A stretch of 64,000 bases of DNA, from assembly GCF_012849095.1 (NCBI RefSeq), contig NZ_CP051680.1, positions 3,560,501 to 3,624,500 on the forward strand. Direction: 5' to 3'. A program made the translations under genes and the position numbers. This document shows positions 16,709 through 26,746 of this stretch, one piece after another (position 1 is the first letter of the stretch; every line of letters starts with the position of its first letter). This DNA is from Cohnella herbarum. Its GTDB lineage: Bacteria > Bacillota > Bacilli > Paenibacillales > Paenibacillaceae. The notes under the pieces are model-generated. The model was not told where the DNA came from. It was given only the letters and a program-made list of their open reading frames with translations, and did not search any database.

Positions 16709-18151
16709 CTATACGATGTGCAATTCGAGATTCATCAAGCTGGCCACCTTCTTCAACCGTCCGTTGATATGGCCGATTCCAAGCGCGAAGTGATGCGTCG
16801 GGCCGGCCATGCACCAGCTCTCTACGAACTCGGCGGTTCCCCTGTTGAACTGGCATCTCGTATTGGTGTTGCCCGTCCTCGGAATATCGCCCTTGATCGA
16901 CTCACCCTCCGTTGCGATCAACCGGTAGCTTCCGTCTTGATTTTGCGAAATCGACAGCAACGTCACCGGACCCGCCTTGATACTGAATTCCACTCCGATT
17001 CCAGAGCCGCTCTTGCCATGGAACAGATCCAATCCCCGAATAATCGGCTTTCCATCGCTTATTTTCACATTATGAGGACCGTCATGCCCGACAAGCACGA
17101 TATCGTCATGGAAATCGCACGGATGCAGCTCGGAGAATGACCCGCCCGCCTCTAAACGATCCATCAGCATCATTGCCGCGCAAGTTTTCAGGTCGGCTTC
17201 GCCCGCGAGCGGAATTCCTTTGCCGGTCAGTAGGGAATTACCCAAAGTCATGTTGGAAGCGATACGCTCGTATTCGTTCCCGTCCACTCCGCGATAATAA
17301 TAAGCCATGCCCGCCAAATCCTCCTCCGCGATCAGACGATCCATGCCCGCGGCAACCTTCGATGCCCACTCCATATCCTCTGGCTTGACCAGCCTCGTGA
17401 TCGGATCGATGAACGGCTCCGCGATTTCGAATACGCTTAAAATCTCCTCTTGCTTGGCTTTCCGCTCCTGATCCGTTACGCTGTTCACCTGCTTGGCCAA
17501 GTCGCACATTTCCAGCATCTGCACATGCGCTCCGAAAGCCGAAGTAAACGCGGTCGGGTCCGAGTGCATATCGTACATGCCCTCATACGTATGTCCGAGA
17601 TACCCGATCTTCGAACGCTTGAAGGCACGCTTCGCGTTAGCGGCCAGACACCAATCCTTCAGTTCGTTGCGAGCTCTCGGATCCTCGTTCAACGTGCCGA
17701 CGACCATTCCCGCGGCCGGTTTACCGATTCTTCTCAACACGCCGCTGATTTCCGGCAACGCGCATATGTTATCGTTGACGAGTTGCATGTAAGTCGTCGT
17801 GTTCGCGTAGTCCAAAGCATGTCTAGGCTGAAGAGCGACCAAAACCGTCGGAACCCCTACGTTCGTAATGACGCCCGTTGCAACCGCCGAAGTCACATAA
17901 GTGCTGAGATTGCAGAACAACAAATCCAGATCGCTGTTTTTCAACATCTCGGCTACCGCGAAGGAGCTGGCCATGTCGTCGACGAAACCTCCGGATACGA
18001 CCTCCACCTCATGACCGCGAATAATCTCCTCCAATTGTTTGCCATATCCGATCAGTTCCGCTTCCAGTCCCGGGAATTGAACCCAATAAGGCTTATGTCC
18101 GATCGTTACGACTCCGACTCTTGCTTTTTTGCGTACCGTTGCGTTTCTCAT
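16709..18151 (-). CDS. L-arabinose/L-fucose isomerase-family protein
   Basis: 480-residue cytoplasmic protein of the L-fucose/L-arabinose isomerase fold, close to the usual length of AraA. The N-terminal Rossmann-like part reads RVGVVTIGHKPYW; later parts include SKIGYLGHTYEGMYDM, IPLAGEADLKTC (the region holding a metal-ligand Glu in AraA), SELHPCDFHDD and the C-terminal GPTHHFALGIGHI with a candidate metal-binding His. The family isomerises aldoses to ketoses with Mn2+; many Paenibacillaceae paralogues are of unknown specificity. Located 27 bases after the GH106-like hydrolase stop, so the two are probably cotranscribed. A role on a deoxy- or pentose sugar released by that enzyme is an inference. 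Confidence 0.8.
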   Translation of the reverse strand: MRNATVRKKARVGVVTIGHKPYWVQFPGLEAELIGYGKQLEEIIRGHEVEVVSGGFVDDMASSFAVAEMLKNSDLDLLFCNLSTYVTSAVATGVITNVGVPTVLVALQPRHALDYANTTTYMQLVNDNICALPEISGVLRRIGKPAAGMVVGTLNEDPRARNELKDWCLAANAKRAFKRSKIGYLGHTYEGMYDMHSDPTAFTSAFGAHVQMLEMCDLAKQVNSVTDQERKAKQEEILSVFEIAEPFIDPITRLVKPEDMEWASKVAAGMDRLIAEEDLAGMAYYYRGVDGNEYERIASNMTLGNSLLTGKGIPLAGEADLKTCAAMMLMDRLEAGGSFSELHPCDFHDDIVLVGHDGPHNVKISDGKPIIRGLDLFHGKSGSGIGVEFSIKAGPVTLLSISQNQDGSYRLIATEGESIKGDIPRTGNTNTRCQFNRGTAEFVESWCMAGPTHHFALGIGHINGRLKKVASLMNLELHIV

Positions 18152-18178
18152 TTGTTATTCCTCCTGTTGGTTGAAAAT

Positions 18179-21100
18179 CTATTTGTTCGAGTATCTATTG
18201 ATCTGAATCCCTGCTAAACCATAGGCCAGGAAAAAATAATCGTCCGTCCACGCCAACGTGTCCTCGTCTCTGTTCGCATGCCAATTCGGATAACTCGTAC
18301 CCGTCTCGGGCGAGCGGCGTCCGCTGTAGGAGTCTTGGCCATAACAATAATCCGTTTCTCCTTTAGGTTGATGATGCGGGCCTAACAAGTTTCTTAGCGT
18401 GTTGGTCACATGGATTTCGATGCAGTTGCTTCCCTCCGTCACCCACTCCGTAATATCCGCCTTAAAAGGCTTCCACGCCAGCTTCGACGCTTCTTGACCG
18501 TTGATTTTCACGACCGCAACGCATGCTTCCAAACCCGATAAAGAAATCTCGATTCGTTCATCCGGCGCTACAACTTCGAAGATCGCTTCCGTCACATATA
18601 CCATCGTACCGGAATAGAAAGGATAGCCGCCGGACGGCCAGTTCTCTCCCGCGGACGCGCGCTCGGAACCTACTGTAAGCCGAGGCGTCAAACGTTCGCA
18701 GCGATTTCGGGCGACCCGCTCGGAAAGGTTGCCGTATACCGCGAAATCGCCGATCAGGTAGATGGATTCGAGCTCCACGCCGGGGATGTTCTGAAAGCGG
18801 TTCGCGTGGAAAAAGTTCGTCTTTCTTAACGGGCTGAACCGTCGCGTCATCTCGATCCGATTCACCCCTGTCACGATGAGGGAAGTAATCTCAATCGGCA
18901 AGAAGGAGCGATCCATATAATAGGGCAAGCCATCATAGCGAACGCGGGTTCCATTCACGAGAATGTCATAATCCTCCGCTTCCTCAACGACTACCGCCAT
19001 GGAGGAAGGCAAAGCTTCGGCTTGAAAATCGTAACGCAGCGTAACCGGTCCCTCGTAATCCTCTTCGGTAAGAATTTCCTGCACCGCAATAACCGGTACC
19101 GTCACCGAATAGGGCTCATCGCCTTTTCTATATTGGCAATAATCCAGCGTCATGGCGTTCGGGTCGGCTCTGCGCATAGCCATTTGCTCTGCGGATACCG
19201 AGACTGTATCTATTAAATTTACGGAGGAACCTGACGATATCTTGGCACTGTGATCCGGTAGGGCGGTTCTTTGTTCGAAGACGATGACTTTGGATTGCCA
19301 TGGCTCCAAGCTGAACTCGATACTGACGCTCTCGCTTTCATTGCTAGCCAGCGTCACCAATAGCCCGCTCTCTAAATCATATTGATGAGCCGAGCGGTAT
19401 CGACTCGACCGTAACTCGACGTCCGCTCTCCGCGAATCATTCGTATTCAGCACATAGACGAGACGTTGATCATCCAACACTCGCTCATATACCCATATCG
19501 AATCGATCTCCTCGCCTGCAAGCACTTGAACCGCTCGCTCCTGCGCTTGCGGATAAACGGCCTTCCGTAAAGCCTGCGTGCTATTGTCGATCAAGATCGC
19601 TTTCTCCTTCAGGCGCAGCAGGGATTCCGACTCCTCGCAATCCACGAGGGTAGGGAAGGATGAAGTCGCGATCAGAACGCCGCCAAGTTCGACGAACCTC
19701 TCAAGCAAGCGCAGGGTCGACTCGCGAATCGTAGTCAGCATCGGCAAGATCACCGTACGGTACGACATCTCGCCTATCCGAATGCTACCCTCCGAATCGA
19801 CCGCCGCCTTCCGCTCCATGACGTGCTCGTCTCCGTAATCGAAGCCGATCTGGGCAGCCATCAGGTTCATGCTGAGTTGCGTCAATTGGTCATTCATCAC
19901 CGACAAGTCGGTTGCCTGACGCTTCATGAAATCCAGCGGATCATATGAACCATAGGCGGATTCAATCGGATGAATGACGAGAGCGTCGGCCGCGAAAGTT
20001 CCTTGATGCAGCGCGTAACTGAGCCGGGCGAAATAATCGGAAACATATCCGTACTGCTCCCACCATGGCTGCTGTTCCGATAGATGCGGCACATAGATTC
20101 GTTTGCGTCTGCCTCGCATCGAGTAGAAAGAACCATGTAAGCAACGATGATTGATACCCAGAATGGCCATATATTCGGCAATTCTTTTTTGATCCTGAAA
20201 GGTCAGCGCTTGGGAACTCACCCCGTACAGCTCGGCCAGAACGGTCTTTTTCCCTTCTTGATGCGCGATGCTGGAGCACTGCTTGGGCGTCATGATAAAA
20301 GGAATGCTCATTTCGCCGGAGCGATCCATGGCCGTCCATCTTAGATTACCGGTCAGATGATCGATTCCCGGCAGCTGCATGTAGCTGTACAGAGGCATCG
20401 CCGCGACGGTATAGCCGATTTGCGAATCCAGCCTGTCTTCTCCCATAAGATGGCCGCTGAATTGCAGCCCCCTCTCGGCGCACCACTTGGATACCTGTTC
20501 GAAGTAAGCTTCTATAAATAGCGACAATTGAATTCTTCGGTAATGATATCTGACTTTATAAGAGGACTCGGAACGATGGAACAGGTCGGCAATGCGATCC
20601 TGCAGCCGATATCCCCACTTTTCTTCGAAACGGATGAGCAATTGCTCGGACCACGGAACGTGATGGGGGAAAAACTCGGGTTCATCGACCCACACCGAGA
20701 AAATCCCTTGGCCAAAGGCATCCTGCATCCGCTCCCACGGCTGATCGTAGCATTGCCGCAAATAGGTGGCTATGGCCTCTTGATCGAGCAGGTTGATATA
20801 ATTCGGGATGTACCGTTTTACGTATGTAAAACGATCATCCTTCAAGAGAACTTGATCTCCTGGCTCCTTCTCTTGACCCTCTTCAAGCGCGGCAATGACG
20901 CAGGCGCGATGCTCGGGCTTCAGTTCGGGAATTCCACCCGGCATATATCCGGCCTGCAAGTACACTTTCATACTTCGTTCATCGGCTTGCTCTACGATCG
21001 TCCGCATCCGATTCAGGAAATCCTCGCTTAAGTACTCCGTTCTCAAGCCGTCGAACGTTCTCGCGATAACTGCTCCGCAGCCCGCTTCGTGGAGCGTTTG

Positions 21101-21202
21101 AAGCTGCCTTGTCAATTCCTCGTCCTCTAATCGGTCGTTCAAGAACCATAGGTTCACGCCCCGATAAGCCGGTCCGGGACTTCGAACTGGATTAAAGATC
21201 AA
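18179..21202 (-). CDS. GH106-like glycoside hydrolase (putative alpha-L-rhamnosidase)
   Basis: 1007-residue cytoplasmic enzyme (no signal peptide) resembling GH106 rhamnosidases. The N-terminal family pattern is FNPVRSPGPAYRGVNLWFLN followed by a helix and GCGAVIARTF; a barrel-type catalytic region follows, with acidic candidates in FSVWVDEPEFFPHH and TVLAELYGVSSQ. The C-terminal third is beta-rich with a galactose-binding-like jelly roll (MVYVTEAIFEVVAPDERIEI, then LEACVAVVKINGQ). The start is a TTG at 21202, seven bases after GGGGGAG; the GTG 21 bases upstream would overlap that ribosome site. Probably opens the long minus-strand locus. Cleaves imported oligosaccharides; rhamnose specificity is inferred from family resemblance only. 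Confidence 0.7.
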   Translation of the reverse strand: MIFNPVRSPGPAYRGVNLWFLNDRLEDEELTRQLQTLHEAGCGAVIARTFDGLRTEYLSEDFLNRMRTIVEQADERSMKVYLQAGYMPGGIPELKPEHRACVIAALEEGQEKEPGDQVLLKDDRFTYVKRYIPNYINLLDQEAIATYLRQCYDQPWERMQDAFGQGIFSVWVDEPEFFPHHVPWSEQLLIRFEEKWGYRLQDRIADLFHRSESSYKVRYHYRRIQLSLFIEAYFEQVSKWCAERGLQFSGHLMGEDRLDSQIGYTVAAMPLYSYMQLPGIDHLTGNLRWTAMDRSGEMSIPFIMTPKQCSSIAHQEGKKTVLAELYGVSSQALTFQDQKRIAEYMAILGINHRCLHGSFYSMRGRRKRIYVPHLSEQQPWWEQYGYVSDYFARLSYALHQGTFAADALVIHPIESAYGSYDPLDFMKRQATDLSVMNDQLTQLSMNLMAAQIGFDYGDEHVMERKAAVDSEGSIRIGEMSYRTVILPMLTTIRESTLRLLERFVELGGVLIATSSFPTLVDCEESESLLRLKEKAILIDNSTQALRKAVYPQAQERAVQVLAGEEIDSIWVYERVLDDQRLVYVLNTNDSRRADVELRSSRYRSAHQYDLESGLLVTLASNESESVSIEFSLEPWQSKVIVFEQRTALPDHSAKISSGSSVNLIDTVSVSAEQMAMRRADPNAMTLDYCQYRKGDEPYSVTVPVIAVQEILTEEDYEGPVTLRYDFQAEALPSSMAVVVEEAEDYDILVNGTRVRYDGLPYYMDRSFLPIEITSLIVTGVNRIEMTRRFSPLRKTNFFHANRFQNIPGVELESIYLIGDFAVYGNLSERVARNRCERLTPRLTVGSERASAGENWPSGGYPFYSGTMVYVTEAIFEVVAPDERIEISLSGLEACVAVVKINGQEASKLAWKPFKADITEWVTEGSNCIEIHVTNTLRNLLGPHHQPKGETDYCYGQDSYSGRRSPETGTSYPNWHANRDEDTLAWTDDYFFLAYGLAGIQINRYSNK

Positions 21203-21389
21203 ATGTCTTCTCCCCCTTTGCACGTGATGGATGTGACTTAATCATATGAAATCGCGATATTCCCAAGCAATGAACTCCTTTTTTGTTTTTTGAATAATTT
21301 TACGATTGAAAACAAAAAAGATCCTATCTAACTGCGATAAGGAGTCGGAAAAGATGATATATTATTGGATAAGGAGGAGTGATCGGAAG

Positions 21390-22187
21390 ATGTTGAAGCC
21401 TATAGCCGTTTATTTCGAACAGTGCGATTCGGGATGGGGAGTCACCGAAGCTTTGATTCAGAATCACCTTTTAATGGTTGTAACGGAGGGAATCATGCAA
21501 TATACGATCGACGGTCGAACCTTCGTTCTAAGAGGCGGAGACGCCGTTTATGTGCCTAAAGGCTCCTTGCGTTCCGCCAGCCATCAGTTGGATCAAAAGC
21601 ACGAGATGTACGTGGCGCATTTTCATTACGAGCCTGATTCCGTTGCGTTGCCTCTTCTAGTGGAGGGCACGGCTTGCCATGCCAACATCTCCAATGAAGC
21701 CTACTACAAGCAGCGGTTTTCTTTGCTGACGCAGCAATGGTTAGGCAAGAACACCTACTACGACATCACCTGCCATTATCTGCTGCTAGAGCTGCTCACT
21801 CTGTTAAATATCGAAATCACGCACAAAGCCGATCCGAGCTCCAACAATGTGGTGCTGCAAATTCAAGAATACATCACGAGGCATTATCGCGAGAAAATCG
21901 GATTGCCCGATCTAGCCCGCTTCGTGAATCGCACCCCCAGCTATATTAGCTCGGTTTTCCGTGCCGTCACGGGGCAAACGATCACCGAATACACGCAACA
22001 AATCCGGCTTGCCGCCGCCCGCGATTTGTTGACCAAGTCGCATATGACGATCGGCGAAATCTCGAATCATCTCGGTTTCTGCGAGCAATCATACTTCAAT
22101 AAAGTGTTTAAGAAGGCGACAGGCCTTCCGCCTTCCGCGTTTATTAAAGAGTACAGATACGGCCTCGCTTCTCCTCAGGGGATGTGA
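21390..22187 (+). CDS. AraC-family regulator with cupin sensor domain
   Basis: 265-residue transcription factor. The N-terminal cupin-like domain (MVVTEGIMQYTIDGRTFVLR, GDAVYVPKGSLRSASH) probably binds a sugar ligand; the C-terminal AraC double helix-turn-helix spans about 160-260 (LPDLARFVNRTPSYISSVFR, then IGEISNHLGFCEQSYFNKVF). The ATG at 21390 is chosen since AAGGAGGAG lies about ten bases before it; a longer frame begins at 21306 without one. Divergent from the GH106-like gene across about 190 bases, so it likely controls that locus and possibly itself. No clear operator repeat was identified in the gap. Confidence 0.88.
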   Translation: MLKPIAVYFEQCDSGWGVTEALIQNHLLMVVTEGIMQYTIDGRTFVLRGGDAVYVPKGSLRSASHQLDQKHEMYVAHFHYEPDSVALPLLVEGTACHANISNEAYYKQRFSLLTQQWLGKNTYYDITCHYLLLELLTLLNIEITHKADPSSNNVVLQIQEYITRHYREKIGLPDLARFVNRTPSYISSVFRAVTGQTITEYTQQIRLAAARDLLTKSHMTIGEISNHLGFCEQSYFNKVFKKATGLPPSAFIKEYRYGLASPQGM

Positions 22188-22249
22188 GCATGGAGCGCCG
22201 CGGACATGGCGACGATTCCGCGGTTTAACCCCGGCTGCATCGGCACAGC

Positions 22250-22278
22250 AAAAAGGCTGCCCAATGATACAGGCAGCC
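22250..22278 (-). terminator. Terminator of the GH5 gene
   Basis: GGCTGCC (22255-22261) pairs with GGCAGCC (22272-22278). Read on the minus strand the stem is followed by TTTTTGC. It is 17 bases beyond the GH5 stop. Confidence 0.8.
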
Positions 22279-22294
22279 CCCTCTTCCCGACTTG

Positions 22295-24586
22295 CTATGC
22301 TTTGCGCATCAATTGCCGAATGATCACTTCGCTTGCCGCCGGGGTTACCGTTCCCTTGGGATCGAATCTCTTGTCTCCGCTCCCCTTCATGATCCCTAGA
22401 GCCTGAACGGCTCCAACGGCCGCTTTCGCCCAGCTGCTGATCAATGCATTATCCGCGAAATTCGGCTCGCCAGCTGGCGGTTCCTTACCCGACTTATGCT
22501 CATACGCACGAGCGATCATTACCGCCATCTCCTCGCGCGTAATCGCTTCGTTCGGACCAAACCGTTCTCCGCTGCGGCCTTTAACGATTCCGGCCTCATG
22601 CGCCGCGGCAATCGCTCCCGCGTTCTCGTTCGCCGGATCGACGTCGACGAACGCGGACTTTCCTTCGGCGGATGCAGTAAGCCCTAACGCCTTCACGAGC
22701 GCGGCCACGAATTCCGCTCTAGTCGCTTGCTCGACCGCAACAGCCTCTCCTTCGCCACCACCGTCGCCTTTTTCGCCACCCGACTGACTCGGTTGATTCG
22801 CGAACCTAACGTTATCCAGATACATCGTTCCCGCATAATCGCTATCGACGTCGGCGACGACAATCGTAAGATCCCGTAAAACGGTTTCCGCCTCGATCGA
22901 CTTATTCTCGTTAATCTTGTTCATATCGAAGCTGACTTCGATACGATATAAGCCGTCGGCCGTCTTCGGACGTTCTCCGAGCTTAGCAAGAGAAATATCG
23001 TAATTATCCGAAGCTTGCGCCCAGTATCCTAAACTCGGAGGCGCCATCGCCAGATTAATGGAAAGTTTGCCTTCGCTTGCTCGGACCGGCTTAAGGAACA
23101 AGTCGAAAATTAAGTACCTATTGGTTCCTCGAGTCGCGTTAATTCCGGCAAGCATGATGCGAGGAGCGGATGCCCAACCGTCGGTAGGCTTGACCTCGGG
23201 ATAAGCGACCTCCCAAGCAACCGCCTTCGAGCCATTCGCCTCTTCGATCGTCAGCGCTCCTTTGACGCCCGAAGCTCCGTCCCAACCCCATCCCTGCAGC
23301 GTCGAATCTTCGAAGTTCGAAGGAAGCGTAGGAACACCGAGTGGAGCATTCACGATCGTTTGCTCTGCGACAACGCGTTCCTTCGGCTCATAGGCAATCC
23401 CCTTGATTCTCGCCCGAACATATTCGCCGGATATGCTCAATTCGGATACGTCCCATTTTCGATCGATACCCGGATCAAGATTCGTAGCTTCCGTCTTCCC
23501 TAGTTCGAATGGCGTAAACGCACCCGAAGTCTCGTTCTTGTTCGTAAGCGACCAATTCACCCAACTAATGTTATTCTCGTTAAGGAAATCGAGCCATACA
23601 TCGGCCTCCTGCAGAAATGGTCCATTGTTCCCGCTTGCCTCGCTTGTTCCCCATTCCGTCGCGAACAGCGCTTCTCCATGTTCGAGCGCGTATCTGGCGT
23701 TGCTCATAACGTTCGTCCGATCGGAGCTCTTATCCGCAGCCGCGTGGGTACCGGTATAAAAATGCACCGTATACATCGTATTGGCATCCGCGACTCCTTT
23801 ATTGAGATCCATGATCGGATTGTCGGCAGCCAGATCCGGTCGTTGGCTCCAGTTCGGACTGCCCACGATAATGATATTATCGTTGCCCTTGCCTCGAAGC
23901 ATCTTGACGATCGGTTCCGCATACGATTTGACCGTCGCCCATCCGGCAGCGTCATTCGTTACTCCAGGCTCGTTGCTGCTAGGCTCGTTGGCCAATTCGT
24001 ACAAAATATGTTTGTTGTTCGGGTAGAGATCGGATATTTCGGAGAAGAAATCCATGGCTCCGGCATACACTTCGGCATTCGGATCTCCGGGCGCATGAAC
24101 ATGCCAATCCACGATCACGTACATATCGTTCTTGATCGCGAATTCGATTCCGTCAATGACTCTTTGTTTGATCACGGCCGGAGTAGACGCATATCCGTTT
24201 TCCCCTACGTACATGGCAAGACGGATTACGTTCGATTCCCAATCTTCGGCTAGAGCGGCGAAAGCATTGTCGTTGACGATCTGGGGAAACCATTGCAAGC
24301 CATGAGTACTCATTCCTCGTAATTGAATCGGTTTTCCGCTGGCATCGCTCAGAGTTTTGATTCCGTTTTTCGCTACTAATCGCAAGGCTCCTCCCTTGGA
24401 AGGTTTAATGACGGCATCCTTTCCGATGACCCGAGCATATTCGGCTTCCGATTTACTCGGCGAATAGGCCGCTTTTGAGCCATTATCCTGTTCCGCGGCA
24501 GCTCCGCTCGACCCTGGCAAATAGGCCACGATAATCCCCGTTACGATGACGATAGCTAGAATCCGCGAAGACATTCTCATTTTCAC
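22295..24586 (-). CDS. Surface-anchored GH5 endo-glucanase with CBM17/28 and SLH repeats
   Basis: 763-residue exported enzyme, probably an endo-beta-1,4-glucanase. Order: signal peptide (1-31), GH5 subfamily-2-like catalytic domain (about 60-390), a CBM17/28 glucan-binding domain (about 420-600), a Gly/Glu-rich linker and three SLH repeats (about 625-763: [43 protein letters not shown]). Catalytic residues by family: acid/base Glu201 in [10 protein letters not shown] and nucleophile Glu311 in [10 protein letters not shown]. The SLH repeats should tether it to cell-wall pyruvylated polymer, so the enzyme works at the cell surface. The GTG start follows TTGGAGGG by six bases. It has its own promoter with cre sites and its own terminator, so it is probably monocistronic. 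Confidence 0.93.
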   Translation of the reverse strand: MKMRMSSRILAIVIVTGIIVAYLPGSSGAAAEQDNGSKAAYSPSKSEAEYARVIGKDAVIKPSKGGALRLVAKNGIKTLSDASGKPIQLRGMSTHGLQWFPQIVNDNAFAALAEDWESNVIRLAMYVGENGYASTPAVIKQRVIDGIEFAIKNDMYVIVDWHVHAPGDPNAEVYAGAMDFFSEISDLYPNNKHILYELANEPSSNEPGVTNDAAGWATVKSYAEPIVKMLRGKGNDNIIIVGSPNWSQRPDLAADNPIMDLNKGVADANTMYTVHFYTGTHAAADKSSDRTNVMSNARYALEHGEALFATEWGTSEASGNNGPFLQEADVWLDFLNENNISWVNWSLTNKNETSGAFTPFELGKTEATNLDPGIDRKWDVSELSISGEYVRARIKGIAYEPKERVVAEQTIVNAPLGVPTLPSNFEDSTLQGWGWDGASGVKGALTIEEANGSKAVAWEVAYPEVKPTDGWASAPRIMLAGINATRGTNRYLIFDLFLKPVRASEGKLSINLAMAPPSLGYWAQASDNYDISLAKLGERPKTADGLYRIEVSFDMNKINENKSIEAETVLRDLTIVVADVDSDYAGTMYLDNVRFANQPSQSGGEKGDGGGEGEAVAVEQATRAEFVAALVKALGLTASAEGKSAFVDVDPANENAGAIAAAHEAGIVKGRSGERFGPNEAITREEMAVMIARAYEHKSGKEPPAGEPNFADNALISSWAKAAVGAVQALGIMKGSGDKRFDPKGTVTPAASEVIIRQLMRKA

Positions 24587-24643
24587 AGTGAACCCTCCAA
24601 TAGAATTAGAAATGGTTTAGCTTGTCAATCAGCAACTCAATCC

Positions 24644-24657
24644 GGAAATCGCTTTCA
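24644..24657 (-). promoter_or_regulatory. Second cre-like site in the GH5 leader
   Basis: GGAAATCGCTTTCA differs from the cre consensus TGAAANCGNTTTCA at the first base. It lies about 57 bases upstream of the GH5 start codon, inside the leader, where bound CcpA could block elongation. Confidence 0.6.
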
Positions 24658-24707
24658 TTTTGAAAGAACCAGGCTCCCAGCCTCCCTCTTCATCCTTTGA
24701 AAAATAT

Positions 24708-24752
24708 AGAAAACGTTTTCTTAACTATAATTCAACCTTCCGCGTTTTTCAA
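24708..24752 (-). promoter_or_regulatory. GH5 promoter with cre at the start site
   Basis: On the minus strand TTGAAA (24747-24752), 17-base spacer, TATAGT (24724-24729). The 14-bp perfect palindrome AGAAAACGTTTTCT (24708-24721) sits over the expected start site and contains the exact cre core GAAAACGTTTTC. This predicts CcpA repression of the glucanase by preferred sugars. Confidence 0.78.
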
Positions 24753-24755
24753 TCG

Positions 24756-25337
24756 CTAGTTTTGTCGATAATCGTCCGAGAACTCGAATGCGCCGAAATC
24801 CTCTTCGTTCGCCATGCCCTGGATATCCTCCGCGCTTATGCCGATATATCGGTAACCATCCGTAGCGGACTTGCGCAGAGCTTTTTCCTTCATAAACTTA
24901 GGGCTGCCATCGCCAGAGTCTTCGTCGTAGACCAAGAGAATCCCATCCGATTTTCTCAACAAGAGATCGTCTCTAGCCGCGAACTGCCATGGACCGATAT
25001 AAGGCTGTTTGCTTACCGCGCCTACGTAATCGACGTCTTTTAATAAACCATCGTAATAGGCCTTCTTGTCTTCCTTCCACTTCTCCTCTTGATTAAGGAA
25101 TGCCGTGATGATCGACAGCTTCAGTTGCGGATATTGCCGTTTCAATCCTATGACCGCTTCGCAAGCCCACAGGTCGACGCCGTACTGACCGGGTGTGATG
25201 ACCCATTCCAGACCCTCCTCGATCAAGGGAATGAGCTTAGATGTTATCGTCTTCTGAATAAAGACGATCCCTTTATGTTTTTGATCGAAAATACCAAGCT
25301 CGTGCGCCCGATATCCGGTGATCAGAAGATTTTTCAT
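24756..25337 (-). CDS. ypsA: YpsA-like SLOG-fold protein (DUF1273)
   Basis: 193-residue cytoplasmic protein of the DUF1273/YpsA family, SLOG superfamily, which binds nucleotide-type ligands in a Rossmann-like pocket. Family features are the start MKNLLITGYRAHELGIF, the central WVITPGQYGVDLWACEAVIG and ARDDLLLRKSDGILLVYDE. In Bacillus subtilis and Staphylococcus aureus YpsA affects cell division; no enzymatic role is established. AAGGGAG lies six bases before the ATG. Its stop is immediately upstream of the GH5 promoter; no link to polysaccharide use is suggested. Confidence 0.85.
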   Translation of the reverse strand: MKNLLITGYRAHELGIFDQKHKGIVFIQKTITSKLIPLIEEGLEWVITPGQYGVDLWACEAVIGLKRQYPQLKLSIITAFLNQEEKWKEDKKAYYDGLLKDVDYVGAVSKQPYIGPWQFAARDDLLLRKSDGILLVYDEDSGDGSPKFMKEKALRKSATDGYRYIGISAEDIQGMANEEDFGAFEFSDDYRQN

Positions 25338-25590
25338 TTGGAGCTCCCTTCGGGTTGAACCGACCTATCCGATTTCCGTCCATCGTTAACTGTAACAGGA
25401 ATTCGGGACAACTGCCATAGACGACCCCTTTCGGAAAAAAACATGCGGCAATCGACTGCGGCTCGCTCCGATTGAAATCCATATAAATATCAGATTCGTC
25501 CAGTATAACCTCCTCTTTTTCCATTGAGATCGACGCAATCATGAGCAATAATGAGAGCATGCCATGCTATTCGCGGAGGAGAGATCGATC

Positions 25591-26712
25591 ATGCGCAAAG
25601 TGAAAGTCGGTATTATCGGCACGGGGCAAATTAGCGGGATTTACTTGAAAAATCTGACGGAAACGTTCGACGCCATCGTAGAAGTGAAAGCGGTTGCGGA
25701 CAAAGTCGTCGAGCTTGCGCGGAAACGCGCGGAGCAGTTCGGCATCCCGAACGCATGGACCGTGGAGGAACTCTTAGCCGATCCCGAAATCGAGATCGTA
25801 TTGAATCTGACCGCGCCAGTCGTACATGCAGAGATTAACCTGCTCGCCTTGCGGGCCGGAAAGCACGTCTATACGGAGAAGCCGTTTGCCTTAACGCGCG
25901 AGGACGCGGACGAGGTGCTTCAAGTCGCCGACAAGAAGGGGCTCCTCGTCGGATGCGCTCCGGATACGTTCTTCGGCGGCGGGTTGCAAACTTGCCGTAA
26001 GCTGATCGACGAGGGCTGGATCGGAACGCCGTATTCCGCCAACGGTACGATCATCATGGGTAACGCTTCGGGAGGCATGCATCCGAATTTCCAGAACTTC
26101 CTCAAGCTTGGCGGAGATCCGATCATGGATATGGCTCCCTACTACTTAACAGCGCTCGTTTTCCTGTTGGGACCCGTTGGCAGAGTAACCGGGACGGCTA
26201 GGCAGTTGCATCAGGAAATTACGGTTATTAATCCGAAATCCCCCTTTTACGGCGAGAAGGTCGCGATCGAAGCTCCGACTAACGTTTCAGCGGTGCTTGA
26301 TTTCCGAAACGGAGCCGTAGCTAGCCTTCAAGCGGCCAAAGAAAGCTTCGGTTACTTGCCGAGATTGGAAATCTTCGGAACGGAGGGCAACCTGATCGTT
26401 CCGGATCCGAACTTCTTCGGCGGTAAAATCGCGATTCAGTTTCCTAACGGAGAAACGAAGGACATTCCCTACTCCCACGGCTTCACCGAAGATACACGCG
26501 GAATCGGTCTGGCGGATATGGCTTACGCCATTCGCAACGGTCGACCTCATCGCGCGAGCGGTCGGTTGGCGCGGCATGTGCTCGATATTTCCCTCGGCAT
26601 CTTCGATGCTTCGAACGAAGGGCGTCACGTGATGCTCGAAACGACCGTCGACCGCCCGGAGCCGCTGAGTTTAGGGCTGAAATATAACCGGCTCGACGTT
26701 AGCGATATATAA
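25591..26712 (+). CDS. Gfo/Idh/MocA-family sugar oxidoreductase
   Basis: 373-residue NAD(P)-dependent dehydrogenase. N-terminal Rossmann fold with VGIIGTGQISGIY, the conserved EKP motif in GKHVYTEKPFALTRE and the C-terminal alpha/beta substrate domain containing DMAPYYLTAL, where family members place the catalytic Asp/Tyr/His. The ATG at 25591 follows GGAGGAG by nine bases; an earlier frame to 25564 lacks a ribosome site. First gene of a plus-strand operon with two sugar-phosphate-isomerase-like genes and an AraC regulator, a grouping typical for inositol-like or rare-sugar catabolism. Specific substrate not identifiable. Confidence 0.9.
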   Translation: MRKVKVGIIGTGQISGIYLKNLTETFDAIVEVKAVADKVVELARKRAEQFGIPNAWTVEELLADPEIEIVLNLTAPVVHAEINLLALRAGKHVYTEKPFALTREDADEVLQVADKKGLLVGCAPDTFFGGGLQTCRKLIDEGWIGTPYSANGTIIMGNASGGMHPNFQNFLKLGGDPIMDMAPYYLTALVFLLGPVGRVTGTARQLHQEITVINPKSPFYGEKVAIEAPTNVSAVLDFRNGAVASLQAAKESFGYLPRLEIFGTEGNLIVPDPNFFGGKIAIQFPNGETKDIPYSHGFTEDTRGIGLADMAYAIRNGRPHRASGRLARHVLDISLGIFDASNEGRHVMLETTVDRPEPLSLGLKYNRLDVSDI

Positions 26713-26746
26713 AAGTCCATAACCCGATAAAAGGAGTGTCACCCCA

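Noticed and set aside
25273..25560. 95-residue minus-strand frame between ypsA and the dehydrogenase
   Set aside because: Overlaps ypsA by 65 bases, no ribosome site before either ATG. A GAGGAGG five bases before an in-frame CTG (about 25495) leaves a small chance of a real short protein, too weak to annotate.
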